A stretch of 48,650 bases of DNA from Anaerolineales bacterium (GTDB lineage Bacteria > Chloroflexota > Anaerolineae > Anaerolineales > Villigracilaceae): positions 1-48,650 of the forward strand of contig JADZCC010000051.1 of NCBI GenBank assembly GCA_020851785.1, read 5' to 3'. The position numbers were made by a program, and so were the translations under genes. The notes under the pieces are model-generated. The model saw only the letters and a list, made by a program, of their open reading frames with translations. It did not search any database and was not told where the DNA came from. Of this stretch, positions 32,179 through 41,079 are shown piece after piece (within the stretch, counting starts at the first letter, position 1; every line of letters begins with the position of its first letter).

Positions 32179-33705
32179 TTAATGGATTAAAGCCCCAATT
32201 GCCTTTTCCACTTCTTCTAAAATCTCGCCAGATTTGACCAACGCCTTCATCTTGTTATGGTCGTTGTACAGCGGGCGATCCACTTCCAGATGCGCGACGT
32301 GTTTGCGGATGACTTCGCGGGCTTTCAAAGAACCTTTGCCCGCCGTAAATTCTCTAAAGTCCAGGGCTTGGGCCGCGGCCATAAACTCAATGCCTAAAAC
32401 GCCATAGGCGTTATCTAAAATCTGGCCGTTCTTCAGGGCGGTGTTCATGCCCATTGAAACGAAATCCTCCTGATCGGCCGCGGCCGGGATGGATTGAATC
32501 GAAGCGGGCGCGGAGAGGATTCTTTGTTCCACAATCAAGTGATCGGCGGTGTATTGCGAAAGCATCAAGCCGGAATAAAAGCCAGGTTGGTGGGCCAGAA
32601 AATCTGGCAGGCCTTGTGAAAGCGCCGGGTTGGTTAGACGATTCAACCTTCTTTCAGATAACACGCAGACCATCGTGATCGCCGCGCCCGCCATATCCAT
32701 GGGCAGGGCCACTGGCGAGCCTTGAAAGTTTGCGCCGGTCAGCGTTAATTTATCTTCAGGGATGAAGATCGGGTTGTCGCCCACGCCGTTCAATTCAATT
32801 TCCACTTGCGATTTGGCATAGGCGATTGCATCGCGCGCGGCCCCGATGACTTGCGGCGTGGAGCGCATCGAGTAGGCGTCCTGCACTTTGGTCTTCATCT
32901 TGCCGGTCGCCAAATCCGAACCTTCGATTAATTTGGCGATGTTCTTGGCCGAAGCGATCGCTCCGGTAAAGCCGCGTAGTTCGTGCAGTTTGGTATTGTA
33001 GGGTTTCATGTTGCCAAGCAGAGCTTCAATGGACATGGCCGCCGCAATCTCGGCTTGTTTCAAAAAACGCTCCATGTCGTAAATGTGAAGCGCGGAGATG
33101 GCTGTCAGCACGTTGGAGCCGTTGATCGCCGCAAGTCCGTCGCGCGCCTGCAAGCCCGGAATCGGAATTCCGGCCTTTTGCATGGCTTCCGCTCCGCTGA
33201 GGCGCGCGCCTTGATAAAAGGCCTCGCCTTCGCCCATCAAGAGGAGCATGGCTTGCGCCATGGGCGCCAAATCTCCGCTGGCGCCAACCGAGCCTTTGGT
33301 GCAGACCACGGGCGTGACGCCTTTGTTAAGCAGTTCGATCAGCGTGAGCGTAATTTCGGGTCGGCAGGCCGAGTTTCCGTGCGCGTGAACGTTGATGCGC
33401 CCGGCCAAGGCGCCGCGCACATATTCAACTGGCAGGGGTTCTCCAATCCCGGCCGCGTGGTTGTAGATCAAATATTTTTGAAATTCTTTGACCTGTTCGT
33501 CGTTGAGCATGGTTTCGGAAAATTCCCCAATGCCGGTGTTGGTGCCGTACATCACTTCTTTGTTGGCCAGTTTTTCTTCGAGCATGGCGCGGCAAATTTT
33601 GATGCGTTCCAGCGCCTGCGGGTCAAGCGCGACTGGCTCGTGATTGCGCGCAATGGCCACGAGTTTTTCGACGGTGAGATCAGAACCGGTGAGCAGGATG
33701 GTCAT
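32179..33705 (-). CDS. hutH: Aromatic amino-acid ammonia-lyase, histidine ammonia-lyase family
   Basis: A 508-residue MIO enzyme. The cofactor is made from Ala142-Ser143-Gly144 in GSVGASGDLAPMAQ. The catalytic Tyr53 (MYGTNTGIG) and His83 (YNHAAGIG) sit at the same numbers as in Pseudomonas HutH. Two blocks differ from classical HutH: NFQGSPVALPMD instead of NFHGEPVA, and DQEDFVSM instead of NQEDHVSM. The substrate could therefore be histidine or another aromatic amino acid. The start at 33705 has AAGGAGT at 33713-33719; the frame extends 14 codons upstream. No hutU or hutI is nearby. A minus-strand TACAAT lies at 33737-33742. Confidence 0.85.
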   Translation of the reverse strand: MTILLTGSDLTVEKLVAIARNHEPVALDPQALERIKICRAMLEEKLANKEVMYGTNTGIGEFSETMLNDEQVKEFQKYLIYNHAAGIGEPLPVEYVRGALAGRINVHAHGNSACRPEITLTLIELLNKGVTPVVCTKGSVGASGDLAPMAQAMLLLMGEGEAFYQGARLSGAEAMQKAGIPIPGLQARDGLAAINGSNVLTAISALHIYDMERFLKQAEIAAAMSIEALLGNMKPYNTKLHELRGFTGAIASAKNIAKLIEGSDLATGKMKTKVQDAYSMRSTPQVIGAARDAIAYAKSQVEIELNGVGDNPIFIPEDKLTLTGANFQGSPVALPMDMAGAAITMVCVLSERRLNRLTNPALSQGLPDFLAHQPGFYSGLMLSQYTADHLIVEQRILSAPASIQSIPAAADQEDFVSMGMNTALKNGQILDNAYGVLGIEFMAAAQALDFREFTAGKGSLKAREVIRKHVAHLEVDRPLYNDHNKMKALVKSGEILEEVEKAIGALIH

Positions 33706-33767
33706 AGAGGGAACTCCTTGAAGTAAGATGCGTGGATTGTACTCCAAAGCCGCGCCGTCTTTTTTGG

Positions 33768-33796
33768 TTGAATTAAGTAAAAAAGAAAGTTACAAT
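33768..33796 (+). promoter_or_regulatory. Promoter of the PIG-L/MBOAT/SGNH operon, predicts leaderless mRNA
   Basis: TTGAAT (33768-33773), 17-base spacer, TACAAT (33791-33796), then seven bases to the ATG at 33804. No Shine-Dalgarno sequence is seen. Confidence 0.65.
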
Positions 33797-33803
33797 TTGC
33801 GCC

Positions 33804-34541
33804 ATGCCTACTAAAAAAGAATATCTTCCCAAACGCGCGATGAGCATTCACGCGCACCCCGACGATCAGGAATTTGGCGTGGCCGGGACGTTGGCTAAAT
33901 GGGCCAACGCCGGTTGCGAAATTGTTTCCGTGACGATCACCAGCGGCGACGCCGGTTCCAATGACCCGACCAAAGGCGCGGAATATAAGCCGGAATTGGC
34001 CCGCCTGCGCGAGGCGGAGCAATTGCGCGCCAACCAAATCATTGGCGTTAAACGCTCCATCTTCCTGCGCTATGCCGACGGCGAGTTGGAGCCGACGCTT
34101 GCGTTACGCAAAGAACTGACGAAGTTGATTCGCCAATACAAGCCAGACGCAGTGGTGATCGGCGATCCGCAGGGCGTGTTTTATGGCAATGGTTACATCA
34201 ATCACCCCGACCATCGCGCCGCCGCGCAGGCCGCCTTGTACGCGGTGTTTCCATCCGCCGAGACGCGCCTCATTTTCACCGACTTGCTCTCAGCGGGGTA
34301 TGAACCGCATAAAGTCAAACGGGTGTATGTGCATGGCGCCGAAAAGCCGGATACCTGGGTGGATATTTCCAAAACGATTCATCTCAAAGTTGAAGCCTTG
34401 CAACAACACGCCAGTCAGTTGGGCGATTGGAACGTGGCCAAAGAACTTAAAGCCTGGGCTCGAGCCGACGGTAAAAAGAAGAACCTCAAATACGCCGAAG
34501 TGTACAAGGTGATGATTAACGCGCGCGAGGAAAATGAATAG
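33804..34541 (+). CDS. PIG-L/LmbE family deacetylase
   Basis: The 245-residue protein has the zinc-binding AHPDDQEFG motif (His18, Asp20, Asp21) and a later HPDHRAAAQAAL, as in N-acetylglucosaminyl deacetylases such as PIG-L, MshB and BshB. It removes acetyl groups from amino sugars; the true substrate cannot be read. It is followed after three bases by an MBOAT acyltransferase and an SGNH protein, suggesting that the three act on one glycan or sugar conjugate. Confidence 0.9.
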   Translation: MPTKKEYLPKRAMSIHAHPDDQEFGVAGTLAKWANAGCEIVSVTITSGDAGSNDPTKGAEYKPELARLREAEQLRANQIIGVKRSIFLRYADGELEPTLALRKELTKLIRQYKPDAVVIGDPQGVFYGNGYINHPDHRAAAQAALYAVFPSAETRLIFTDLLSAGYEPHKVKRVYVHGAEKPDTWVDISKTIHLKVEALQQHASQLGDWNVAKELKAWARADGKKKNLKYAEVYKVMINAREENE

Positions 34542-34544
34542 CGC

Positions 34545-35939
34545 ATGGCCTTTACCAGCTATGAGTTTATTGTTTTCTTCTTAATCGTCTTTGTTTGCTA
34601 TTGGGCGGTTGGCCAAACCCGCTGGCAGAATTTAATTTTACTGATCGCCAGTTATTATTTTTATGGTTCGCTTCAGGTTGGGTACGCGGTCTTGCTCGGC
34701 GTTTCCACGGTGGGGGATTTTTGGCTGGCCAAACGCATGGAGCAAAACCCAAGCCGCAAGAAACTTTACGTTGGGCTGAGTCTCCTGCTCAACGTGGGCG
34801 TTTTGGCCTTCTTCAAATATGCCGACTTTTTCATGGGCGATGTCGTTTCGTTTTTCGCTTCCATCGGCTGGGCCTCCAACGAGTTGACTTTGCGAATCCT
34901 TCTACCGATGGGCTTATCTTTCTTCACGCTGAAAAAGATGAGCTACATCCTGGACGTTTCGCGCGGCACGTTTAAGCCTGTCCATTCGTTTGTGGAATTT
35001 GCCCTCTACGTGGCCTTCTTCCCGCAGTTGGCGGCGGGGCCAATTGAGCGCATTCAAAAACTTTTGCCGCAACTACAAGCCGCGCGCGTTTGGAAAGCCG
35101 AGTTCTTTTATCAGGCCTGGCCGCTTTTGGCGTTGGGTTTTTTCAAAAAGATCGTCATCGCCAACAGCGTGCAGATTTTGGTAAATCGCGTGTTTGGGTT
35201 TAACGATCCCTCCGGCTTTTTAGTCTTAAGCGGTGCATTGGGATACACGTTGCAAATTCTCGCGGATTTTTCAGCCTATACCGACCTCTCGCGTGGCTTT
35301 GCGTTTTTACTCGGCTTCAACACTTCCGAAAATTTCAACCAGCCCTATCTTTCGCTGACCCCCACAGACTTTTGGAATCGCTGGCACATTACGCTTTCCA
35401 CCTGGCTCAGAGATTACGTCTTCTTCCCAACTCGCCGTTTTTTATTGCGCCACAAAGCGAACGAAACGTTGGCCACCCTGCTTCCGCCTGTATTGGCCAT
35501 GTTGGTCAGCGGGTTTTGGCATGGCGCGGGTTGGAACTTTGTCGTCTGGGGCTTGTATTATGGCGCGCTCATCGCCGCCTATCAACTGCTCGGCATTCAT
35601 GGCGGTTGGAAGCCGCAAACCAATCTCACGGCGTTTTGCGCGTGGCTAAGCATGTTTGCCTTCATCGTCTTTGGCTGGGCCATCTTCCGCGCGCCTTCTT
35701 TAAGTTGGCTCGCGCATACCTTAACTTCGCCGTTCTTTCCAAACCAAAACGAATTCATCCTGGCCGTCATCACCATCACCCTCACATTCGTCTACGCCCT
35801 GCCGCTGTGGATTCACGCCAGCCTCGAACGCTTTGCCAAAGGCGGATGGTTACAAGCCGGTTTCTATGCCTGCGCCGTCGCGTTGATTGTGATTTACCTC
35901 AACTCCGCCAATTCAGATTTTATCTACTTTCAATTTTAG
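34545..35939 (+). CDS. MBOAT family O-acyltransferase (AlgI-like)
   Basis: A 464-residue membrane protein with about ten helices. It begins FTSYEFIVFFLIVFVCYW and carries FFPQLAAGPIERIQKLLPQL, the LTPTDFWNRWHITLSTWLRDY signature and the catalytic His326 in SGFWHGAGWNF. It moves acyl groups, usually acetyl, across the membrane for transfer to exopolysaccharide or cell-wall sugar. The gene starts three bases after the PIG-L stop and is followed nine bases later by an SGNH partner, the usual AlgI/AlgX-like or PatA/PatB-like pairing. Confidence 0.94.
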   Translation: MAFTSYEFIVFFLIVFVCYWAVGQTRWQNLILLIASYYFYGSLQVGYAVLLGVSTVGDFWLAKRMEQNPSRKKLYVGLSLLLNVGVLAFFKYADFFMGDVVSFFASIGWASNELTLRILLPMGLSFFTLKKMSYILDVSRGTFKPVHSFVEFALYVAFFPQLAAGPIERIQKLLPQLQAARVWKAEFFYQAWPLLALGFFKKIVIANSVQILVNRVFGFNDPSGFLVLSGALGYTLQILADFSAYTDLSRGFAFLLGFNTSENFNQPYLSLTPTDFWNRWHITLSTWLRDYVFFPTRRFLLRHKANETLATLLPPVLAMLVSGFWHGAGWNFVVWGLYYGALIAAYQLLGIHGGWKPQTNLTAFCAWLSMFAFIVFGWAIFRAPSLSWLAHTLTSPFFPNQNEFILAVITITLTFVYALPLWIHASLERFAKGGWLQAGFYACAVALIVIYLNSANSDFIYFQF

Positions 35940-35948
35940 AGTCAGACC

Positions 35949-36962
35949 ATGCGCTTCTTCCTTAAATTCAGCCTGCTCCTCGCCCTGATCATTTTTACCA
36001 GCTCAATCATCCTCCCGCGTCGTTATGGTTTCGCTATTCCCCGTCCGCCCGGCCCCGCGCTGGATAAACAAATCCGTTTCAATTACCTGGAAGACGTGGA
36101 AACCCTGCGTCCCGAAATTGTGTTGATGGGCGACTCCACGCTTGGCGCAAGTACAAATGTGGACGAACTTGCCAGACAAACCGGCCAATCCATGTATCAA
36201 ATTGGCATTCCGGGTTCGGCTTCTGCGTTGTGGTATCTAATTTTGAAAAACGATCTGGCTCCGGCGACCTATCACCCCAAATATCTGATCGTCGTCTTTC
36301 GGAATTCCCTGCTCACCGCGCCTGGGTATCGCGTGCATGGCAGTTACTTCGACTTGCTGGACGAATACGCCGACCGTGAAGAACCGCTCCTGCTCCAAAA
36401 CTCATATCTCAATTTTATGAATCCGCTGGAAGTTTTAGCCGAAGAATATCTCCCGCTGTACGTAGCGCGCTCCAACGTGCGCCAGGCGATTGACCGGCAT
36501 GTACGCTATTTTTCCCCGGCGCTGTTTGGATGCAATCAAAATTGCACTGACCTCGCCTTGGCCGAACTCTTTCAAGGCGCAGATTTTGAACCGCAAGCCC
36601 TCACCGACGCAATTGGCGCGGCTGAATCTTATCTCTACACGCCCGAACGGCTGGACTTCGCCGATCAAGTAGGGAAGTCCTACCTGCCGGAGATGATTCG
36701 CATGGCGCAGGAAAATAACATTCAGTTAATCTTTGTGCGCGTCAAAGTTAAAACCAACGCGGACGATCCGCGTGTGGCCGCTTATGTGAACGATCTCGCA
36801 GATTACCTAAGCCAAAATCACGCCATCCTGTTGGATTATGGCGCAGATGCGCGGCTGACTTCAGATTTATTCCTCGATGCGATTCATTTGAACGCCAAAG
36901 GTCGGGAGGTCTTTACGCCCATCCTCGCGCAAGACTTGAAAATCTTACTTGCCGGGGAATAA
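35949..36962 (+). CDS. SGNH/GDSL-type protein, partner of the MBOAT acyltransferase
   Basis: The 337-residue protein has one N-terminal membrane anchor (FLKFSLLLALIIFTSSIIL) and an outside SGNH fold. The nucleophile is Ser63 in LMGDSTLGAS, and the Asp310-x-x-His313 pair lies in LDAIHLNAKG. In AlgJ/AlgX/PatB-like systems such a protein receives acetyl from the MBOAT protein and places it on the polysaccharide. The central region is longer than the minimal fold and could bind the glycan. Confidence 0.85.
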   Translation: MRFFLKFSLLLALIIFTSSIILPRRYGFAIPRPPGPALDKQIRFNYLEDVETLRPEIVLMGDSTLGASTNVDELARQTGQSMYQIGIPGSASALWYLILKNDLAPATYHPKYLIVVFRNSLLTAPGYRVHGSYFDLLDEYADREEPLLLQNSYLNFMNPLEVLAEEYLPLYVARSNVRQAIDRHVRYFSPALFGCNQNCTDLALAELFQGADFEPQALTDAIGAAESYLYTPERLDFADQVGKSYLPEMIRMAQENNIQLIFVRVKVKTNADDPRVAAYVNDLADYLSQNHAILLDYGADARLTSDLFLDAIHLNAKGREVFTPILAQDLKILLAGE

Positions 36963-37029
36963 CCAAGCGTATAACGTCAAATCGCCAAGAATTGATTTTC
37001 ACTTTGCGCCTTTGCGTTGAGTTTCCGGA

Positions 37030-37731
37030 TTAGAAGAACGCCAAGCCAACCAACGCGCAAGTCAGCGGCAGGGTGAGGTTATCAATATCAGGATACGGCA
37101 GGGATTCAACCAACATGCCCACGACGGCCATGCTGGCCATCGGCAGGAGATAATTTACAAACGTCCCCGCAAAGCGCCCCATGCTGACGTAAATAAAAAC
37201 AATCAGCGCGGCCAAAATCCATCCGCCGAGCAGGACTGCCAGCGAACCCGCCACCGATTTCTGCGGACTCCACGGCAGTTTTGCAGATTTGAACTTTCGC
37301 CCGACGAGGTCGGCAATGCCATCGCCGCCGCATAACATCATCAAGGCGATGATTCCAATCGGCGAGTCCTTCCAGAAGATCAGCGTCAGCGCCACGAACG
37401 CAATGCCGTAATACAACGGGCCGCGTAAAATTTCTTTTGGGTCGCCTGTGCGCGACATGGCCTTGACTGAGGCTTCGTCTTTCAAAACTCCCAACCCAAT
37501 CAAGGCAAATTGAATCGTAATCATAAACGGAACCAAAGCCGCCAGCCAACGAGCTTCGGGCGCGTCGTTGAACAACAGCCAGCACAGCACAAAAATGGGG
37601 CCAGTGCCAATGTGAATGATTTTGCGGCTAAGCTTGCTGTCCATCCACCCACGATGGGCGATGAAATCCATCGAGCGTAGGAAGATCAGGGAAATGGCAA
37701 AGGTGATGATCAGCGCAAGGTAATTGTTCAA
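37030..37731 (-). CDS. Phytol/dolichol kinase-like membrane protein (CDP-diglyceride synthase superfamily)
   Basis: The 233-residue protein has six or seven hydrophobic helices with the family signature CGGDGIADLVGRKFKSAKLPW and QKSVAGSLA. It belongs to the CTP-dependent polyprenol/phytol kinase group related to CdsA. It likely phosphorylates an isoprenoid alcohol. The start is TTG at 37731, with AGGAG six bases upstream. It follows the HAD gene of the his operon after 108 bases that hold a structured element, and may be its last cistron. Confidence 0.8.
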   Translation of the reverse strand: MNNYLALIITFAISLIFLRSMDFIAHRGWMDSKLSRKIIHIGTGPIFVLCWLLFNDAPEARWLAALVPFMITIQFALIGLGVLKDEASVKAMSRTGDPKEILRGPLYYGIAFVALTLIFWKDSPIGIIALMMLCGGDGIADLVGRKFKSAKLPWSPQKSVAGSLAVLLGGWILAALIVFIYVSMGRFAGTFVNYLLPMASMAVVGMLVESLPYPDIDNLTLPLTCALVGLAFF

Positions 37732-37745
37732 AGGGAACTCCTCAA

Positions 37746-37832
37746 GGTTAAATGAACCGTCCCGGCTTCTTCAAGCAAATCAAAGGAGAAAGTTCAACCT
37801 TCGGGACGATGTATCTGATGATCTCTTTAACC
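37746..37832 (-). ncRNA. Candidate structured leader RNA upstream of the kinase gene
   Basis: GGTTAAA (37746-37752) pairs with TTTAACC (37826-37832). Inside it, CGTCCCG (37758-37764) pairs with CGGGACG (37802-37808), enclosing on the minus strand AAGG..CCTT and GCTT-GAAG-AAGC stems: a multi-branch fold with closing helices. There is no U-run, so it is not a simple terminator. I do not recognise a named riboswitch. Confidence 0.4.
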
Positions 37833-37839
37833 CAAAAAG

Positions 37840-38949
37840 CTAGCTGAGGATTTCCGCAATTGCATTTTGCCAGCCTTCAGCGTGAAAGATGCCTGCATTG
37901 GCAAAAGCGGAGGCTTTCTCTACGCTTCCGGATGTGATGCCAATTGGCTTGAAGTTCACTTCAAAACCGGCTTGTTGCAAAACCGCGCGCGCGCCTTGCG
38001 CCGAGCGGATTCCGCCGAGCGTATCCTCCACGACGATTAATTCAAATTGTTTGGGCAGGCGTTGAAATTCCGGGCTGAGTTTTCCGCTGACGCGCCAGTG
38101 ATTGGCGGCTTGGAGGGCCAGCCATTCGTCTTTTGCCCAGGCCGCGAGAACGCCAGCCAGCGCCTGAAAAGGCGCGGGCTTCATCAAGGTCGCCGGGTCC
38201 AGTTGATGTTGGGCGGCGAGATATTGCAATTTGCCGAAAGCCATTAGCGGAATATCTGACAAACCGCATAACGTCAGCCCATACTCCGCTTCGGGCGCAT
38301 ACCCGTGAATTGAACCTTCAACTTCGCGCGGAACGGCCGACGGGCGGGCAGTGAAACCAACCAGCGGATGTTGTAAAAGCGAATTGCGAATTTCAGCGCT
38401 GAGGTTGGGCGCGTCATATTTTAGCAACAATGAATCAGTTTGAAATAGGGCGGGCTGGCCGTACGTCTCTGCGAAGGACTGGCTTCCGAGCGTAAAATTT
38501 TGAAAGACGCGAAAGGTCTCTGAAGATTGAATGTCGCGGGTGTGGGTTAATAATTTTTGGCGGAGTTTGATTGGCACGGCGGAAAAACAACCCGCTAAAA
38601 AGGCCGCCTCGGCCGGGTAGCAATTTGGGCGCAATTCAAAGGGCGGGATGGAAAGTTCAAGCGGCGAAGACGGCTGGAGTTCCTGTAGGCGCTGAACGGC
38701 GGCGGAAAAATTACCGGGGAGATTCTGCTTGGGGCGTTTGAGCAGGCTCAAGTTCCAGTACGCGGCGATGATTAAGGGAGTCATATCCCATTCGCTGGAG
38801 ACTCCGCGTTCTTCCAAAGCGACGATTAACCGTTCATCCACCTGGAAATTTGGGCCGAGAAAATATTTCAGCGTGCAGTTAAGCGCGGCGCGATAGCCGC
38901 CTTGCCGAACGAGGACGCCGTCAATATCCAGCAAAATGATCTTGTTCAT
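37840..38949 (-). CDS. HAD-superfamily phosphatase at the end of the his operon, candidate histidinol-phosphatase
   Basis: The 369-residue protein has HAD motif I LLDIDGVLV (Asp8, Asp10), a motif II Thr in GFTARPS, a motif III Lys in LMKPAP and motif IV VVEDTLGGIRSA. About 190 residues between motifs I and II form a large cap domain. The start ATG overlaps the hisE stop (ATGA, 38946-38949), so it is translationally coupled to histidine synthesis. No hisN-, hisK/PHP- or bifunctional hisB-type phosphatase is seen in the operon, so this gene is a candidate for the histidinol-phosphate phosphatase. That is inference; the size is unusual for the family. Confidence 0.75.
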   Translation of the reverse strand: MNKIILLDIDGVLVRQGGYRAALNCTLKYFLGPNFQVDERLIVALEERGVSSEWDMTPLIIAAYWNLSLLKRPKQNLPGNFSAAVQRLQELQPSSPLELSIPPFELRPNCYPAEAAFLAGCFSAVPIKLRQKLLTHTRDIQSSETFRVFQNFTLGSQSFAETYGQPALFQTDSLLLKYDAPNLSAEIRNSLLQHPLVGFTARPSAVPREVEGSIHGYAPEAEYGLTLCGLSDIPLMAFGKLQYLAAQHQLDPATLMKPAPFQALAGVLAAWAKDEWLALQAANHWRVSGKLSPEFQRLPKQFELIVVEDTLGGIRSAQGARAVLQQAGFEVNFKPIGITSGSVEKASAFANAGIFHAEGWQNAIAEILS

Positions 38950-39221
38950 TTGCGGCGCTTTTCCAACTCATTGCGGATTTGTTCTAAAGTGAGTCCGCGC
39001 GCGGATGCCAGCACGAGCGCGTGAAAGGCGAGGTCGGCAAGTTCTTCGATCAGGCGTTGGTCGTCTTGCGCGAGCGCGGCGATAACTACCTCCACGCCTT
39101 CTTCGCCAACCTTTTGGGCAATTTTTGGCAGGCCGCTCTGCAAGAGACTCGCGGTGTAGGAATTTTCGACGGGATTATTTTTGCGGCTTTCAATGATGGT
39201 AAATAAAGTTTCAAGGTCCAT
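38946..39221 (-). CDS. hisE: Phosphoribosyl-ATP pyrophosphohydrolase
   Basis: The 91-residue all-alpha MazG-like enzyme performs the second step of histidine synthesis, PR-ATP to PR-AMP. Signature residues are KIAQKVGEEGVEVVIAA and ELADLAFHALVL with the metal-binding Glu/Asp. It is separate from hisI, three bases after it, not a fused HisIE. The stop overlaps the start of the HAD gene. Confidence 0.96.
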   Translation of the reverse strand: MDLETLFTIIESRKNNPVENSYTASLLQSGLPKIAQKVGEEGVEVVIAALAQDDQRLIEELADLAFHALVLASARGLTLEQIRNELEKRRK

Positions 39222-39224
39222 GGG

Positions 39225-39557
39225 TTACTCCTGAATGGCGCGATAGAAACAACTGGTCTGTCCGGTGTGGCAGGCCGCACCTTTTGGCTCCACGAGAATT
39301 AAGAGCGTATCGGCGTCGCAATCTATTTTAATTTCAATCACCTTTTGGAAATTTCCAGAGGTGGCGCCTTTATGCCAAAGTTCGGCGCGGCTTCGAGACC
39401 AGAAGATCGTCTCTTGTTTTTCAAGCGTAAGCCTTAATGATTCTTGATTCATGTAGGCCAGCATCAAGACTTGTCTTGTATTTACATCTTGAACGATGGC
39501 TGGAACTAATCCGTTTGAATCAAATTTGATTATTTCAATAAAATTGTTTTCCAGCAT
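39225..39557 (-). CDS. hisI: Phosphoribosyl-AMP cyclohydrolase
   Basis: The 110-residue enzyme opens the adenine ring of PR-AMP, the third step of histidine synthesis. It shows [33 protein letters not shown], the metal-binding DCDADTLL and [11 protein letters not shown]. It lies 38 bases downstream of hisF and three bases before hisE. Confidence 0.96.
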   Translation of the reverse strand: MLENNFIEIIKFDSNGLVPAIVQDVNTRQVLMLAYMNQESLRLTLEKQETIFWSRSRAELWHKGATSGNFQKVIEIKIDCDADTLLILVEPKGAACHTGQTSCFYRAIQE

Positions 39558-39595
39558 ATAAATTATCCGTTTATCCGCTTGCCAAAGGCAATCCG

Positions 39596-40354
39596 CTACT
39601 CAATTCTCATAGGGACATCCAGCGCCTGCAACGCCCTTTTCAATTCTGCGATCTTCAACTTGCCGTCATGGAACAACGACGCGGCCAGCGCCGCGTCCGC
39701 TTTGCCGTGGGTGAGGACTTCGGCAAAGTGTTGCGGTTTCCCCGCGCCGCCAGAAGCGATGACCGGCACAGAGACCACTTCTGCAATTGTGCGAGTCAAC
39801 TCAATATCATACCCTGCCAGCGTGCCGTCGGCGTTCATGCTGGTTAATAAAATTTCGCCTGCGCCCAAGTCCACTGCGCGACGCGCCCATTCAATGGCGT
39901 CCAATCCGGTTGCGGTTCTGCCGCCGTTTACATAGACCTCCCAATGCGAAGGATGCTTCCGAACGTCCATGGCCAAGACAATACACTGCGCCCCAAAACG
40001 CGAGGCGCCTGCTGATAATAAAGTTGGTTCTTTTACCGCCGCCGAATTAAGGCTCACTTTATCCGCTCCGGCCAATAACAGGTTACGCATATCGTCCACC
40101 GTGCGGATTCCGCCGCCCACCGTGAGCGGCATGAAGACCTTCTCCGCCACGCGGCTGACCAATTCCAAAGTGGTTTTGCGGCCCTCGTGGGTGGCCGAAA
40201 TATCGAGGAAGACTAATTCGTCCGCGCCTTGTTCGTCGTACAGGCGGGCTTGCTCCACGGGGTCTCCGGCGTCGCGCAAGTTAATGAAGTTGACGCCTTT
40301 GACCACGCGCCCATCTTTAATATCCAAACACGGGATGATGCGTTTTGCCAGCAT
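39596..40354 (-). CDS. hisF: Imidazole glycerol phosphate synthase cyclase subunit
   Basis: The 252-residue TIM barrel is the cyclase half of IGP synthase, which uses ammonia delivered from HisH to form IGP and AICAR. N-terminal [18 protein letters not shown] has the catalytic Asp11; a later [15 protein letters not shown] holds the second catalytic Asp. It begins two bases after the hisA stop. Confidence 0.97.
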   Translation of the reverse strand: MLAKRIIPCLDIKDGRVVKGVNFINLRDAGDPVEQARLYDEQGADELVFLDISATHEGRKTTLELVSRVAEKVFMPLTVGGGIRTVDDMRNLLLAGADKVSLNSAAVKEPTLLSAGASRFGAQCIVLAMDVRKHPSHWEVYVNGGRTATGLDAIEWARRAVDLGAGEILLTSMNADGTLAGYDIELTRTIAEVVSVPVIASGGAGKPQHFAEVLTHGKADAALAASLFHDGKLKIAELKRALQALDVPMRIE

Positions 40355-40356
40355 GA

Positions 40357-41079
40357 TTATTCCTCAAACTCCAGCGCTGATTTCAAATCCAGCGCGCCTT
40401 CGTATAAGGCGCGGCCGACGATCGCGCCCACCAGCCCGGCTTCTTTCGCCGCGCGGATGTCCGCTAAAGTCTGTGCGCCGCCGGAAGCGATCACGTTTAA
40501 GCCGCTCAGTTCTGCCAACTCACAAGTGGCTTGGATGTTTAGCCCACTGCCCAACCCATCCCGACGAATATCGGTAAAAAGGATGGTCTTCACGCCCAAC
40601 TCCCGCATTTGCAACGCAAGCTCGGTAGATGAAATTAAACTGTCTTTCTTCCAACCGCGCACGCTCACCAATCCGTCACGCGCGTCAATTCCCACGGCAA
40701 TTTTTTCAGCGCCAAATTTTTGCACGGCCTGCCGGACGATTTCTGGTTGTTCAATCGCCAGCGTGCCGAGGATGATGCGGCTGACGCCCAACTCCAGCGC
40801 TTGGGCAACGGATTCTAATGAACGCAATCCGCCGCCAAATTGAACCTGCGCCCCCAGCCGCAAAATGGATTTCAAAGCCAGTTGATTCGTCGCGTCGTCT
40901 TCGCCAAACGCGCCGTCCAAATTCACCACGTGCAGGCAACTCGCGCCCGTGCCCAGCCAGCGCGCGGCCGTTTCGGCTGGGTCGGCGCCATACGTCGTCT
41001 GTTGGTTGGGGTCGCCGGTTTTCAAACGCACCACCTGCCCGGCTCGCAAATCAAGCGCCGGATAAATTGTAAAGCTCAT
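40357..41079 (-). CDS. hisA: Phosphoribosylformimino-5-aminoimidazole carboxamide ribotide isomerase
   Basis: The 240-residue TIM barrel isomerises ProFAR to PRFAR. N-terminal [17 protein letters not shown] includes the catalytic Asp, and DIRRDG near residue 170 the second. The start is at 41079, where ATGA overlaps the hisH stop; the frame is open 53 codons further into hisH but those residues are not HisA-like. Confidence 0.97.
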   Translation of the reverse strand: MSFTIYPALDLRAGQVVRLKTGDPNQQTTYGADPAETAARWLGTGASCLHVVNLDGAFGEDDATNQLALKSILRLGAQVQFGGGLRSLESVAQALELGVSRIILGTLAIEQPEIVRQAVQKFGAEKIAVGIDARDGLVSVRGWKKDSLISSTELALQMRELGVKTILFTDIRRDGLGSGLNIQATCELAELSGLNVIASGGAQTLADIRAAKEAGLVGAIVGRALYEGALDLKSALEFEE

